A stretch of DNA of 64,000 bases from positions 29,226-93,225 of the forward strand of contig JAUIDB010000017.1 in the NCBI GenBank assembly GCA_030429235.1, in the 5' to 3' direction. The DNA comes from Thermoanaerobaculia bacterium (GTDB taxonomy: Bacteria > Acidobacteriota > Thermoanaerobaculia > Multivoradales > JAIOJS01). The translations under genes were made by a program, and so were the position numbers. This document shows, piece after piece, positions 26,788 through 35,489 of the stretch; position 1 is the stretch's first letter; each line of letters begins with the position of its first letter. The notes under the pieces were generated by a model that worked only from the letters and a program-made list of their open reading frames with translations, had not been told where the DNA came from and ran no database searches.

Positions 26788-28203
26788 CTATTGGATGTAG
26801 CCGAGCGAGCGTAGACTGTCGAGAGTCTCTTGATCCGGAGCGGCAACTTCGGAGTCAGGCGAGTTCTGTGAGGCAGCCGCTTCGAGAGTCACGGACAGCT
26901 CGCGAACCAGAGCGGGGTGCTGCTTTCGAGCGTTTTCGCGCTCGTCGGGGTCTTGTTCGAGGTCGAACAGCTGCAGCGGTCGGCCCCCTCCCCGCGTCAT
27001 GAGTTTGTGCGGCCAGCGGATGGCCGCCGAACGGTCGGGTCCGTAGAGGGTCCGTTCGGCAACCAACGTACGTCGCTCGTCGCCGCGCAACGACAGCAAG
27101 GGCTGACCCGGTCCTGGCGTCGAGTCGGGGAGTCCCATGGCATCGAGGATCGTCGGTTCCAGATCGACCAGCGAAACCGGCACCGTATTGCGACCGGACT
27201 TCCCATGGGGTACCCAGAGGATGAGTGGAACACGAAGCAGTTCGTCGTACATGGAGTGGCCGTGTTCGAACCCGCCGTGGTCGAGGAATTCCTCTCCGTG
27301 ATCAGAGGTCAGGAGCACCAGGCTTCGACTCCACAGCTCGCGCTCGGTTAGCTGATCGAGAAACCGGCCGATCTGATCATCGACGAATCGGATCTCCTCG
27401 TCGTAGCGGTCCACGAGATAGTCCATGTCGACCGTGCCCGAGGGCAGGGCCCGGCGGATGTCGCGGATGTCCTCGAGCCGTTGCAGGTCCTCGTTCCGCT
27501 CCTGCGAGGCGAACGAGTCGAAGAACGGAGCTGGCGCAGAGTAGCCGATGTGGGGGTCGAACAGGTGGAGGAGAAGGAAGAACGGCTGGGTCTGGTGCTG
27601 GTCCAACCAAGCGAGCGCGAGGTCGACGGCCTCTTCGGCGTTGCGGAGCCGATGTTGGTTGGCAGGGTCGAAGTCGTAGCGGTCGAAACCCCGGTCAAGG
27701 CCGAAATTCGGGCTGAGGAACGCGTTGTTCATGATGGCTGCCGTCTGCCATCCCGCCTCGGACAGGCGGGAGGAGAGGGTGGGAAGATTCGGGTCGAGTT
27801 GGAAGAACTCTTTGGCTCTCGCCTCCCCTTCGACTCGTGGCTTCAAGGTGCCAGCTCGATGACGGGAGGGAATTTCTCCGGTGAGGATGGTTCCGAACGC
27901 AGGCAGTGTCCAGGACGAACTGGAGAAGGCATTCTCGAACACCGCTCCGTGTTGCGAGTAGCGGTCGATGCAGGGGGACGTCTCGCGTTCGTAGCCATAG
28001 GTGCTCAGATGATCGGCTCGCAGGGTGTCGATCACGATCAGGATGACGGATTCTGCAGGCGGGGCCTTGGTGCAGCCAAACGAAGCGATAGCTACGCATA
28101 GGGCCACGATGGAGCGTAGGTACCACCGAAGCTCCCCTCGCCGCCGAACCGTTTGGTTCGCCAGCGTCGTGGCGGGCGGGGAAGTGAAGGCATACCTCGG
28201 CAT
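26788..28203 (-). CDS. Sulfatase-fold exported protein with Thr nucleophile position (copy 2)
   Basis: 471 residues. A hydrophobic segment ending at Cys44 gives a likely signal or lipoprotein anchor; the true start may be internal. VILIVIDTLRADHLSTYGY opens the fold and SSSWTLPAFGTILTG is the active-site block, with Thr99 where sulfatases have Cys or Ser and no Arg after it. TSDHGEEFLDHGGFEHG provides the metal ligands, and the protein ends LRSLGYIQ like its paralogues. It follows copy 3 by 17 bases on the same strand, so the two are probably cotranscribed. The substrate is unknown; the abundance of glycosyltransferases nearby points to a glycan or lipid-linked acceptor. Confidence 0.88.
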   Translation of the reverse strand: MPRYAFTSPPATTLANQTVRRRGELRWYLRSIVALCVAIASFGCTKAPPAESVILIVIDTLRADHLSTYGYERETSPCIDRYSQHGAVFENAFSSSSWTLPAFGTILTGEIPSRHRAGTLKPRVEGEARAKEFFQLDPNLPTLSSRLSEAGWQTAAIMNNAFLSPNFGLDRGFDRYDFDPANQHRLRNAEEAVDLALAWLDQHQTQPFFLLLHLFDPHIGYSAPAPFFDSFASQERNEDLQRLEDIRDIRRALPSGTVDMDYLVDRYDEEIRFVDDQIGRFLDQLTERELWSRSLVLLTSDHGEEFLDHGGFEHGHSMYDELLRVPLILWVPHGKSGRNTVPVSLVDLEPTILDAMGLPDSTPGPGQPLLSLRGDERRTLVAERTLYGPDRSAAIRWPHKLMTRGGGRPLQLFDLEQDPDERENARKQHPALVRELSVTLEAAASQNSPDSEVAAPDQETLDSLRSLGYIQ

Positions 28204-28220
28204 CGGTGCGGTTGCGTTGT

Positions 28221-29615
28221 CTACTGGACGTAGCCCAACGCCTTGAGGGTCTCCCGCTCTTCCTCGTCCACAGCTTTCCGGTCGATCGGCTCCGCCACCG
28301 GCGGGAGTCGCCTGAACTCGCGGAGTTGTCGCGTCAAGCGGCGGACACGATCGGGCTCATGCTCGGCCAGATTGGTGGTCTCGAGAGGGTCGGTCGTCAG
28401 GTGGTACAGCTCCGGGGGGGAGTTCTCGATTCGTGTCAACTTCCAGTCACCGACTCGAATCGACTGTTTGCGGTAGGCCTGACTCAGGACCCGTTCCACG
28501 TCCCGGTCCTGAAGCAGCGATTCCCCGTCGATCGGTGTCACGGTTGCGATACCCAGGAGTTCTAGCACCGTAGGGACGATATCGAGGGTCGAGACCGGGT
28601 GCGTCAGCGCGCCAGGTTTCAGCCCAGGGGCTCGAACCATCAGGGGGACATGGGTTTGATCTTCGGTCAGCCCGTTGCCGTGGCTGAAGTAGTAGCCATG
28701 GTCGTCGACCATCGCTTCCCCGTGGTCGGCGGAGAAAGCAACCACGGTTCCCTCGAGCTGCCCGCTGAGTTCGAGGGCGTTGAGCAGACGTCCGACTTCG
28801 GAGTCCCAGTATCGAATCTCGGCTAGGTAGCGGGCCTGGTACTCGCGCGCGTCGTTCGATCCGGTGGGCAGCTGCTGGTACGAGGGGATCCCTCCCCGTC
28901 CGCTGGCGTCATTGGGCTCGAGCAGGGGCACGGGCGGAACGCTGGGGAACGATTCCACCGGGAAGAGCCTTCGGGTCTGCTTGGGCGGTTGGTAAGGGCC
29001 GTGGGGGTCCATGAAATGAACCCAGAGAAACCAACGTTCGGAGGGTGGGGTCTCGAACCACTCGAGCACGCGATCCACGACGGCGGCAGCCCGGGCCTTC
29101 CGGAGATGCCCGGTGCGTGGGATCAGCTCGTAGTGTTCGAAGCCGTCTTCGAAGCCGTAGCCTGGTCGTACGACCGGATTGGCGACGATACCGGCGGTCT
29201 CGAAGCCGTTCTCTAGCAGCAACTCGGCCAGTGTCGTTACCTGCGGTTGCAACGGGTTGGCATTGCCTATGACCCCTGAGCGGTACGGAGCGAGGCCTGT
29301 GAGGAGCCCGGCGAGCCCTGGGGCGGTGACGTTCGAGGCCGAGGTCGCACTCAGGAAGGTCAGCGACTCCTGGCCCCAACGGTCGAGTTCCGGGGTGAGT
29401 CGAATCCCACTGTGTTCGGTCAGGACGGAATCACCACGCAGCGTGTCCACGGTCACCAGGAGTAGGTTCTCGGCGATGGGTACGTCACCGTAGAGGGTAC
29501 GAACCCGAGGCGTCCTGTCGCAACTGAGGCCACAGACCGAAAGGACGAGCAGAACCCCAAGTCGGACCGTCCTGCCGCCCAAGCGGCGCCGGTTGAGTCG
29601 GGTCGGGGTTCGCAT
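28221..29615 (-). CDS. Sulfatase-fold exported protein with Thr nucleophile position (copy 3)
   Basis: 464 residues from the ATG at 29615; an in-frame start at 29693 adds 26 residues before the signal. The signal is VRLGVLLVLSVCGLSC, with Cys32 as possible lipidation site. The fold begins LLLVTVDTLRGDSVL and the active-site block is NVTAPGLAGLLTG, with Thr97 at the nucleophile position and APG instead of the LPSH seen in copies 1 and 4, so this is the most divergent member. VAFSADHGEAMVDDHGYYFSHGN carries metal ligands. The C-terminus reads LKALGYVQ. It heads a two-gene minus-strand transcript, divergent from copy 4 across a 149-base intergenic region. Confidence 0.87.
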   Translation of the reverse strand: MRTPTRLNRRRLGGRTVRLGVLLVLSVCGLSCDRTPRVRTLYGDVPIAENLLLVTVDTLRGDSVLTEHSGIRLTPELDRWGQESLTFLSATSASNVTAPGLAGLLTGLAPYRSGVIGNANPLQPQVTTLAELLLENGFETAGIVANPVVRPGYGFEDGFEHYELIPRTGHLRKARAAAVVDRVLEWFETPPSERWFLWVHFMDPHGPYQPPKQTRRLFPVESFPSVPPVPLLEPNDASGRGGIPSYQQLPTGSNDAREYQARYLAEIRYWDSEVGRLLNALELSGQLEGTVVAFSADHGEAMVDDHGYYFSHGNGLTEDQTHVPLMVRAPGLKPGALTHPVSTLDIVPTVLELLGIATVTPIDGESLLQDRDVERVLSQAYRKQSIRVGDWKLTRIENSPPELYHLTTDPLETTNLAEHEPDRVRRLTRQLREFRRLPPVAEPIDRKAVDEEERETLKALGYVQ

Positions 29616-29669
29616 TCGGCGGATTCTAGCAGTCAACCGCAGCCCGATTCGAAGCGTCTCGTTCCCCTT

Positions 29670-29692
29670 GGTACCGGGTTTTTGCGGTACCA
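29670..29692. repeat. Twin GGTACC palindromes between divergent sulfatase-fold genes
   Basis: GGTACC occurs at 29670-29675 and again at 29687-29692, 17 bases apart start to start, with GGGTTTTTGC between. Each is a perfect 6-bp palindrome. They lie in the promoter region shared by two divergent sulfatase-fold genes and could be an operator, but 6-bp sites may recur by chance. Confidence 0.3.
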
Positions 29693-29764
29693 TGAGCGCC
29701 CGCTCGAGCCCGCAGATTCGATCGCGACACCGCCTGCTCCAGACCCACGATTCACCTTCGCCTG

Positions 29765-32365
29765 ATGAACCTCCGCCGACCCGGACCTCTGTCTCAGCTC
29801 GTTTGGTTCGTCCGGTGCCAGAGAGTCCGACTCCGGCGCCCGGCTGCCTTCCTCTGTCTGGTGCTAGGGACTTCGAGCCTGCTCGGCTGTCCCAGCCGAC
29901 CTACCGGTGAGTTGACGACGGCACTGATTCCCAGCGGTTCCCTCCCGCGAGTCGAGCTGGTAGGGATGAGCCGGCATGACCCGGTCGCTAGCTATCGCTT
30001 CCAGGCTATGGACTCGGCAGGCTGGACGATCGAACCACCTCCAAGGGAATCCGAACTCGAGCGCGGGATCCTGCTCGCGGCGGGGGCGGGTGGCAGGATC
30101 CGATTGGATGGGCGAATCGGAGTCGAGGCCGACGAGGTGCATCTCGTCGAGATCGAACTCAAACATGGAGTTCGCGGCCAGCTCCACCTCTTCTGGAGAT
30201 CTCCCGACCAGAAGTACAGTGCTCGCCGGAAGGTGACCGCGGCCCTGGAACCGGCTACCCGTACGATTCGACTTCCGATGTTCGGCCGTCAGTTGTGGGA
30301 TGGTCAGATCCGGTCGGTACGCATCGACCTCGTGACCCAAGACGAGGTCATCCTCCGCGAGGTACGACTGCTCTCGCTCCGATTGGAGGGTGAGACCATG
30401 GCGAGCTCGCCCGCCTGGCGGGCGGCACTGCAGGCTGACTCGCGGCGTTCGGTCCTGGTGGGATCCGGGGAGACGTCGCACTTCGCCGTTCCTCCGCACC
30501 AGGCAACCCACGTTTCGTTCTCTCTGGGTGCACCTCTCGGGCGGTGCCGCGTAGGCGTTTCGGAGGGTGGTGCGGTTCTCGGCGAATGGGTCGCCGGCCC
30601 CGCCTGGCGGCAGCGGGAGTTCGACCTGCCGGAACGAGCCGAAGGGTACCGGTTGCAGTTCGAGGCCGAAGAGCACTGCGTTGCCTACGTGGCGAATCCC
30701 CGGCTGACGGCGTCGGGTCGGCCCACGGCGCACGACGGGCCAAGACGCAACGTGCTTCTGATCATCGTCGACACGCTGAGGGCTGACCGGTTCGATCGCG
30801 AGAAGATGCCGAAGTTGTTCGAGTGGTTCGAGACGCGCGGCCGTCACTTCGAACGAGCCTTTGCCCCAGCGCCTTGGACTCTGCCGTCGCATATTTCCAT
30901 GTTCACGGGAGTGGGCACGTTGGGGCACGGGCTGAACTACGGTGAGCCGCTGAGCGATCCCTTGGTCTCTGTGGTGGAGCGGTTCCACGAAGCGGGGTAC
31001 AGGACTTTGGCCAGCGCCGGAGGTGGCTACCTGAGCCCATCCTTCGGGCTCGATCGAGGCTTCGAACGCTTCGGCTTTTGGAGCGACCCGGTCCAGAACG
31101 AGAAGGAGCTCGAAACGGGGGTACAGCGGCTGGAGAGTTGGCTGTCGGAGTCCGATCCTCGGCCGTACTTCGCGCTGCTTCATACCTACGAGGTTCATCG
31201 GCCCTATCGGAAGCGGGAACCCTGGTACCCGGCCGAAACCGAAGGTGAGCTTCCCGTGGTACGTCGAGAGCCCGCCGGCGACTCTCTCCAAGAGGTTCGC
31301 CGCTTCTACACCCGGACTGCCGACGGACTCCGAGACCCGACCGACGAAGAGATGGCGAACCTCCGACTCGCCTACGACAGTGGTGTGGCCTATACCGACG
31401 ATCGGATCGCGGCTCTCTTGGCACGTCTCGAGGAACAGGGAACGCTCGACAATACCCTGGTGGTTCTGACCTCCGACCACGGAGAGGCACTGGGAGAACT
31501 GGGCTACGCGGCGCACTCCTATCCGCACGACTTCAACCTGGCTATTCCTTTGGCGATGACCGTTCCGGGGGGGAGTGGCGAGTCGGGCGGTGTGTCCTCC
31601 GTAGTTTCCTTGATCGATCTACCGGCTACTCTGACGACGATGGCGCTCGGTGAACCGTGGAACCAGGGCGAAGGGCTCTCTCTAGAACCTCTGCTGCATG
31701 GTCAGACCCTCGACCGACGAGAGATCGTTTCCTATTCGGGCTCTTCCAACTTCGGCATGACACTGCGCTACCGAGATCGATTGCGGTTGATTCTGATGGA
31801 CACCGTGATCGGACCCCGCCGTGGCTGGTACGAACTCTCCGAGGCCTATAGCGAAGTCGAGGGAGTATCCAACGAGATCGAATCGATACCTCCATCCCTG
31901 TTGGCACACGCCCACGATCTGTTGCGTGCGGCGGCCGGCGACCATCTGACGGTGCGCAACGAGAGCGCGATGGAGATCCAGGCGACGCTGCGCAACTTGG
32001 GAGCCCGCCATGTCAAAGCGGTCTCCCTACCGCCCACGGTGGTGAGTTCTCATCGCGCTGGGCAGGTCGACTTTCGGATCCCTCCTGGCACCACGCTAGA
32101 ACTCCGACTAGAGCGTCCCGCGGCCCAGCGGAACATCGAGCTGCACTTTCGATGGTCCGGCGGAGAGTGTCGTGTCGAGGAGATCCTCGACGGTCGAGAT
32201 CTCGCTTGGAGCGTAGACCTGGAGACTGGCGATTGCAGCTCGGGCTCGGGGAAAGGGCTCCTCGTGAATCTGCGGCGCGTCGGCACCGGGAGCGACGCCC
32301 CAGTCGAGGTAGCGATCGAAGGAGAACTCGCCGAACAGCTGAAGAGCCTGGGGTATCTCGATTGA
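29765..32365 (+). CDS. Large sulfatase-fold lipoprotein with flanking beta domains (copy 4)
   Basis: 866 residues. The signal ends in LLGC with Cys42, a good lipobox. Residues about 50-320 form beta-rich modules (LLAAGAGGRIRLDG, HLVEIELKHG, FAVPPHQATHVSFSLG), possibly carbohydrate-binding. The sulfatase fold follows: VLLIIVDTLRADRFD, PWTLPSHISMFTG with Thr372 at the nucleophile position, and TSDHGEALGELGYAAH. A further beta domain of about 130 residues precedes the end, LKSLGYLD. It is the first gene of the plus-strand glycan operon, and its stop overlaps the next TTG start. A phosphotransferase or esterase acting on surface glycans fits; the acceptor is unknown. Confidence 0.87.
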   Translation: MNLRRPGPLSQLVWFVRCQRVRLRRPAAFLCLVLGTSSLLGCPSRPTGELTTALIPSGSLPRVELVGMSRHDPVASYRFQAMDSAGWTIEPPPRESELERGILLAAGAGGRIRLDGRIGVEADEVHLVEIELKHGVRGQLHLFWRSPDQKYSARRKVTAALEPATRTIRLPMFGRQLWDGQIRSVRIDLVTQDEVILREVRLLSLRLEGETMASSPAWRAALQADSRRSVLVGSGETSHFAVPPHQATHVSFSLGAPLGRCRVGVSEGGAVLGEWVAGPAWRQREFDLPERAEGYRLQFEAEEHCVAYVANPRLTASGRPTAHDGPRRNVLLIIVDTLRADRFDREKMPKLFEWFETRGRHFERAFAPAPWTLPSHISMFTGVGTLGHGLNYGEPLSDPLVSVVERFHEAGYRTLASAGGGYLSPSFGLDRGFERFGFWSDPVQNEKELETGVQRLESWLSESDPRPYFALLHTYEVHRPYRKREPWYPAETEGELPVVRREPAGDSLQEVRRFYTRTADGLRDPTDEEMANLRLAYDSGVAYTDDRIAALLARLEEQGTLDNTLVVLTSDHGEALGELGYAAHSYPHDFNLAIPLAMTVPGGSGESGGVSSVVSLIDLPATLTTMALGEPWNQGEGLSLEPLLHGQTLDRREIVSYSGSSNFGMTLRYRDRLRLILMDTVIGPRRGWYELSEAYSEVEGVSNEIESIPPSLLAHAHDLLRAAAGDHLTVRNESAMEIQATLRNLGARHVKAVSLPPTVVSSHRAGQVDFRIPPGTTLELRLERPAAQRNIELHFRWSGGECRVEEILDGRDLAWSVDLETGDCSSGSGKGLLVNLRRVGTGSDAPVEVAIEGELAEQLKSLGYLD

Positions 32366-34023
32366 ACGAGCCGACGATCCCCGACTCGACTGGTATCCGG
32401 CGGGAGGCGTTCCTGGGACTGCTGGCCGCAACTGGTATCGGAATCCTGATTCGCCTGTGGGGTCTAGCAGGACAGGTCATCGGAGGTGACGAGATGCACG
32501 CGGTGCACGCAGCTCTCGACTCCTCCTTTCCCGAGGTGCTCTACACCTACCGTCCCAGCGACCACTGCATTCCGCTGACGAGTTTCTTCCGCTTTCTCCT
32601 GGATTGTGGTTTCACGCTGACCGAGTGGTTGTTGCGCCTCCCCAGTCTGATGGCCTCCGCTCTCGTGATCTATTGCCTTCCACGACTCCTGGTGCCGATC
32701 CTGGGAGGACCAGCTGCCGTGGGTCTTGCCTGGTGGCTAGCGCTTTCACCCACCTTCATCTACTACTCGAGGATCGTCCGGTCCTACGCGATCATCATCC
32801 TGTTAGGCAACCTGGCCATGATTGCGTTCTATGCCTACCTCGAACGACGAGTCCGTGGCTCTCGACCCCTGTTCGTGTTGGCGGCCGCACTCACGGTCTA
32901 CTTCCACCCGGTCGCCGGACCGTACATCGTGGGTATGTTCGTTTTCGCCCTCGCCGAGTGGCTCGTGTCGTATCGCACCAAGAGCCGCCTCCTGCCGATC
33001 GTCTGGGCCGGGCTGGGCTTCGCCGGCGGCGTGGCGCTCTTCCTGTTGCCAGGTTGGTCCAGTCTGCACAGCGTCCTCGGGATGAAACAGAACAGCGGCA
33101 TGATCAGTTGGGCGACTCTCCAGGGGGTCATGACACTCCAAGCCGGAGGCGAGAGCGGCTGGTTGACGTGGTTCTTCTGGCTGTTCGCACTCCTCGGGGT
33201 TGTTGCATTGGGACTGCGCCGTCCGCGAGTCGTGCTGTATGCGCTCACCGTCGTGGCCTGCCTGGTGCTGGGGGTGTGGTGGGTGTCACCGCTCGGCTCC
33301 AATCAACCCATCATCTTGAATCGCTACTTGATTATCGGATTGCCGGTCGTCCTCACGCTGGTAGCTACCGGTGGTGACTGGCTCGTCTCCTCCTGGAGGT
33401 CGCAAGGGGGCCGCTGCCTGGTAGCTATTGGTCTACCCCTGTTTTGGGTGCTCCTGGGCCCGCTCGGACCCGGGAAAGAGAACCTGCTCGGCGGCTCCTT
33501 CGCGCAACAGGCGCATCGAGCGACGCTCGAGTTCCGCAAGACTGCGGCGCTCGAGGTGCCAGCGGCCTACGAATGGGTCGCGAGTCGTGGCCCGAACCAG
33601 GTGGTGGCAGAGATGCCCTGGCAGTTCATGTGGCGCTACTCCAGGGTCTACGCTGAGTACCAGAGGTCGCACGGGGCCGAAATCGTGGTCGTTACGGTCG
33701 ACCCCAAGGAGTCGACTCCGTTGCTCGAGTTTCGCAATCTGTCGGGTCCGGATCCGCTCGACGTGCTCTCGAGTCGAGCGACGGTCCTCCTGGTTCATCT
33801 CGATATCGCTGCCGAGGAGCGAGCCCTGGATCTGGCCATGGGCCGCAAACGTCGCAACGCGGATGTCGAACGCCGAGATCGGCGACTCGGCAAAGCCCAG
33901 CGTCAAACCGATCGGCGGCTCGGCCGGTTCGAGGAGGTCTGGGGACCACCGGACTACCGGTCCAGTGATATCGTCGGCTGGGATCTGGAGCGCGTGCGTC
34001 GCCTCATGAGGGGAGAACTGTGA
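32362..34023 (+). CDS. GT-C membrane glycosyltransferase (PMT_2/GT39-like)
   Basis: 553 residues from a TTG that overlaps the preceding stop (TTGA, 32362-32365). About ten membrane helices occupy residues 15-390. The first outer loop has GGDEMHAVHAAL with Asp43-Glu44, the acidic pair used by GT-C enzymes. SDHCIPLTSFFRF and PTFIYYSRIVRSYA follow, typical of PMT_2/ArnT-like proteins. The last 170 residues are soluble and include FMWRYSRVYAEYQRSH. Such enzymes take sugar from a polyprenyl-phosphate donor and add it to lipid, protein or glycan outside the membrane. The next gene encodes a plausible donor synthase. Confidence 0.88.
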   Translation: MNEPTIPDSTGIRREAFLGLLAATGIGILIRLWGLAGQVIGGDEMHAVHAALDSSFPEVLYTYRPSDHCIPLTSFFRFLLDCGFTLTEWLLRLPSLMASALVIYCLPRLLVPILGGPAAVGLAWWLALSPTFIYYSRIVRSYAIIILLGNLAMIAFYAYLERRVRGSRPLFVLAAALTVYFHPVAGPYIVGMFVFALAEWLVSYRTKSRLLPIVWAGLGFAGGVALFLLPGWSSLHSVLGMKQNSGMISWATLQGVMTLQAGGESGWLTWFFWLFALLGVVALGLRRPRVVLYALTVVACLVLGVWWVSPLGSNQPIILNRYLIIGLPVVLTLVATGGDWLVSSWRSQGGRCLVAIGLPLFWVLLGPLGPGKENLLGGSFAQQAHRATLEFRKTAALEVPAAYEWVASRGPNQVVAEMPWQFMWRYSRVYAEYQRSHGAEIVVVTVDPKESTPLLEFRNLSGPDPLDVLSSRATVLLVHLDIAAEERALDLAMGRKRRNADVERRDRRLGKAQRQTDRRLGRFEEVWGPPDYRSSDIVGWDLERVRRLMRGEL

Positions 34024-34065
34024 AGAAGAGCTGTCGACGATTCTCAACAGCTTTGTGGCCGAAGG

Positions 34066-34815
34066 ATGTTTGAAGACAAACGGGTCGCCGTGGTCATGCC
34101 GGCCTACGAGGCTGAGAAGACTCTCGGCATGACGTACCAAGAGATCCCGATGGATCTGGTCGACGATGTAATTCTGGTCGACGATGCGAGCACCGACGCA
34201 ACCTCCGCCATGGCGAAGAGCCTCGGAATCACGGTCTATACCCACCCTACGAACCAGGGTTACGGAGCGAACCAGAAGACCTGCTATCGCGCTGCCCTGG
34301 AACGCGATGCCGATGTGGTGGTCATGCTGCACCCCGATTACCAGTACTCACCCAGGCTGTTACCGGCGATGGTTGCCATGGTGGGTAGTGGACACTTCGA
34401 TGTAGTGCTGGGTTCGAGGATTCTGGGGCGGGGAGCACTCGAGGGCGGTATGCCACTCTACAAGTACATCTCCAACCGTTTCCTCACCTACTTCGAGAAT
34501 CTTCTGGTCGGGGTGAAACTGAGCGAGTACCACACTGGATACCGTGCCTTTAGCCGCGAGGTTCTCGAGTCGCTTCCCCTGGACGAGAACTCCGACGACT
34601 TCGTCTTCGACAATCAGATGCTCGTGCAGGCGATCGGTCAGGGCTACTCGATCGGTGAGATCAGTTGTCCGACACTGTATTTTCCGGAGGCCTCGAGCAT
34701 CAACTTCCGACGTTCCTGTATCTATGGATTCGGGGTGCTTTGGACCGCGATCAGCTACCGTCTGCACCAATGGGGTCTGCTGCGCTCGAAGCTCTTTGGA
34801 GGGAAGCCAACCTGA
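34066..34815 (+). CDS. GT2 glycosyltransferase, polyprenol-phosphate sugar synthase-like
   Basis: 249 residues of the single-domain GT2 type related to dolichol-phosphate mannose synthase. It shows [40 protein letters not shown] and [12 protein letters not shown] as the metal motif, then [27 protein letters not shown] and [15 protein letters not shown]. Members move a sugar from a nucleotide donor to a polyprenyl phosphate at the inner membrane face. AAGG directly precedes the ATG, which is short spacing for a ribosome site. Its product would feed the GT-C proteins encoded on both sides. The sugar is unknown. Confidence 0.88.
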   Translation: MFEDKRVAVVMPAYEAEKTLGMTYQEIPMDLVDDVILVDDASTDATSAMAKSLGITVYTHPTNQGYGANQKTCYRAALERDADVVVMLHPDYQYSPRLLPAMVAMVGSGHFDVVLGSRILGRGALEGGMPLYKYISNRFLTYFENLLVGVKLSEYHTGYRAFSREVLESLPLDENSDDFVFDNQMLVQAIGQGYSIGEISCPTLYFPEASSINFRRSCIYGFGVLWTAISYRLHQWGLLRSKLFGGKPT

Positions 34816-35489
34816 TGCCTTTTCGAAAATTCCTTCTGCTCGGACTCTGTGTGCTTCTTCCCGAAGGGTCCGTGGTGGCCGCTGAAGCGGCCTCGGAGGC
34901 AGAACGACCTCGCGAGCCCTGCGGCGAGTACCAGCGCGACGACGGGACGGTCGAGACGGGATTCGGCTTCGTGCCCACCCAGGCTTCTGGCACCTACGTG
35001 CAGGTCTTCGAGAATCGGAGCGAGGACCCCGTGACGATTCGTGAGGTCTGTGCCTGCTTCATCAAGTCCCGCGGAGAGCAGGAGGTCGATTTCGACATCG
35101 TTGCTTACCGGGCAACCGAGAGTGGGCCGAGCGCGATTCCCTTCTACGTAGCGAAGGGGCAGGGATCCGTCGCGGCCCGCCGTTCCGCCGACGCTGGGGA
35201 CTTCTTGACGACTCCCACCGAGTTGGTCCTCCCCCCCGGTCGCAGCTACGTTGGTGTACGCTGGGATCCGAGCGCGAATCGCTTCCTGCATGTCTGTGCC
35301 GATTCGTCGGAAGCCGTCGAGAGTTCCCAGGTCTACTACCGCGATGGTGCCTCCAAGGGCTGGACCGAAACTACCGCGAGCCGCGATCCGATCTTTCGCA
35401 ACAACCGAGCGATCTTCGTGCGTCTGAGCCCGCAGGCAGCCCCACAGTCGATCTCGGGGACTGCTTCCTCACCACCGCGACCTCGATGA
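34815..35489 (+). CDS. Unknown secreted protein inside the glycan operon
   Basis: 224 residues from an ATG overlapping the previous stop (TGATG), with a signal peptide (KFLLLGLCVLLPEGSVVAAEA, residues 5-25). The mature protein has five Cys (for example PCGEYQ and EVCACFIKS) and a beta-sandwich look: TYVQVFENRSEDPVTIREVC, DFDIVAYRATESGP, LVLPPGRSYVGVRWD. The last 20 residues are Ser/Pro/Arg-rich. I do not recognise the family. The start and stop both overlap neighbours by a few bases, so it is a true operon member and likely works with the GT-C enzymes outside the membrane, perhaps as an acceptor or chaperone. Confidence 0.75.
   Translation: MPFRKFLLLGLCVLLPEGSVVAAEAASEAERPREPCGEYQRDDGTVETGFGFVPTQASGTYVQVFENRSEDPVTIREVCACFIKSRGEQEVDFDIVAYRATESGPSAIPFYVAKGQGSVAARRSADAGDFLTTPTELVLPPGRSYVGVRWDPSANRFLHVCADSSEAVESSQVYYRDGASKGWTETTASRDPIFRNNRAIFVRLSPQAAPQSISGTASSPPRPR

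Noticed and set aside
23813..32365. Annotation of the four proteins as formylglycine-dependent sulfatases.
   Set aside because: No copy has Cys or Ser followed by PxR at the nucleophile site; all have Thr.
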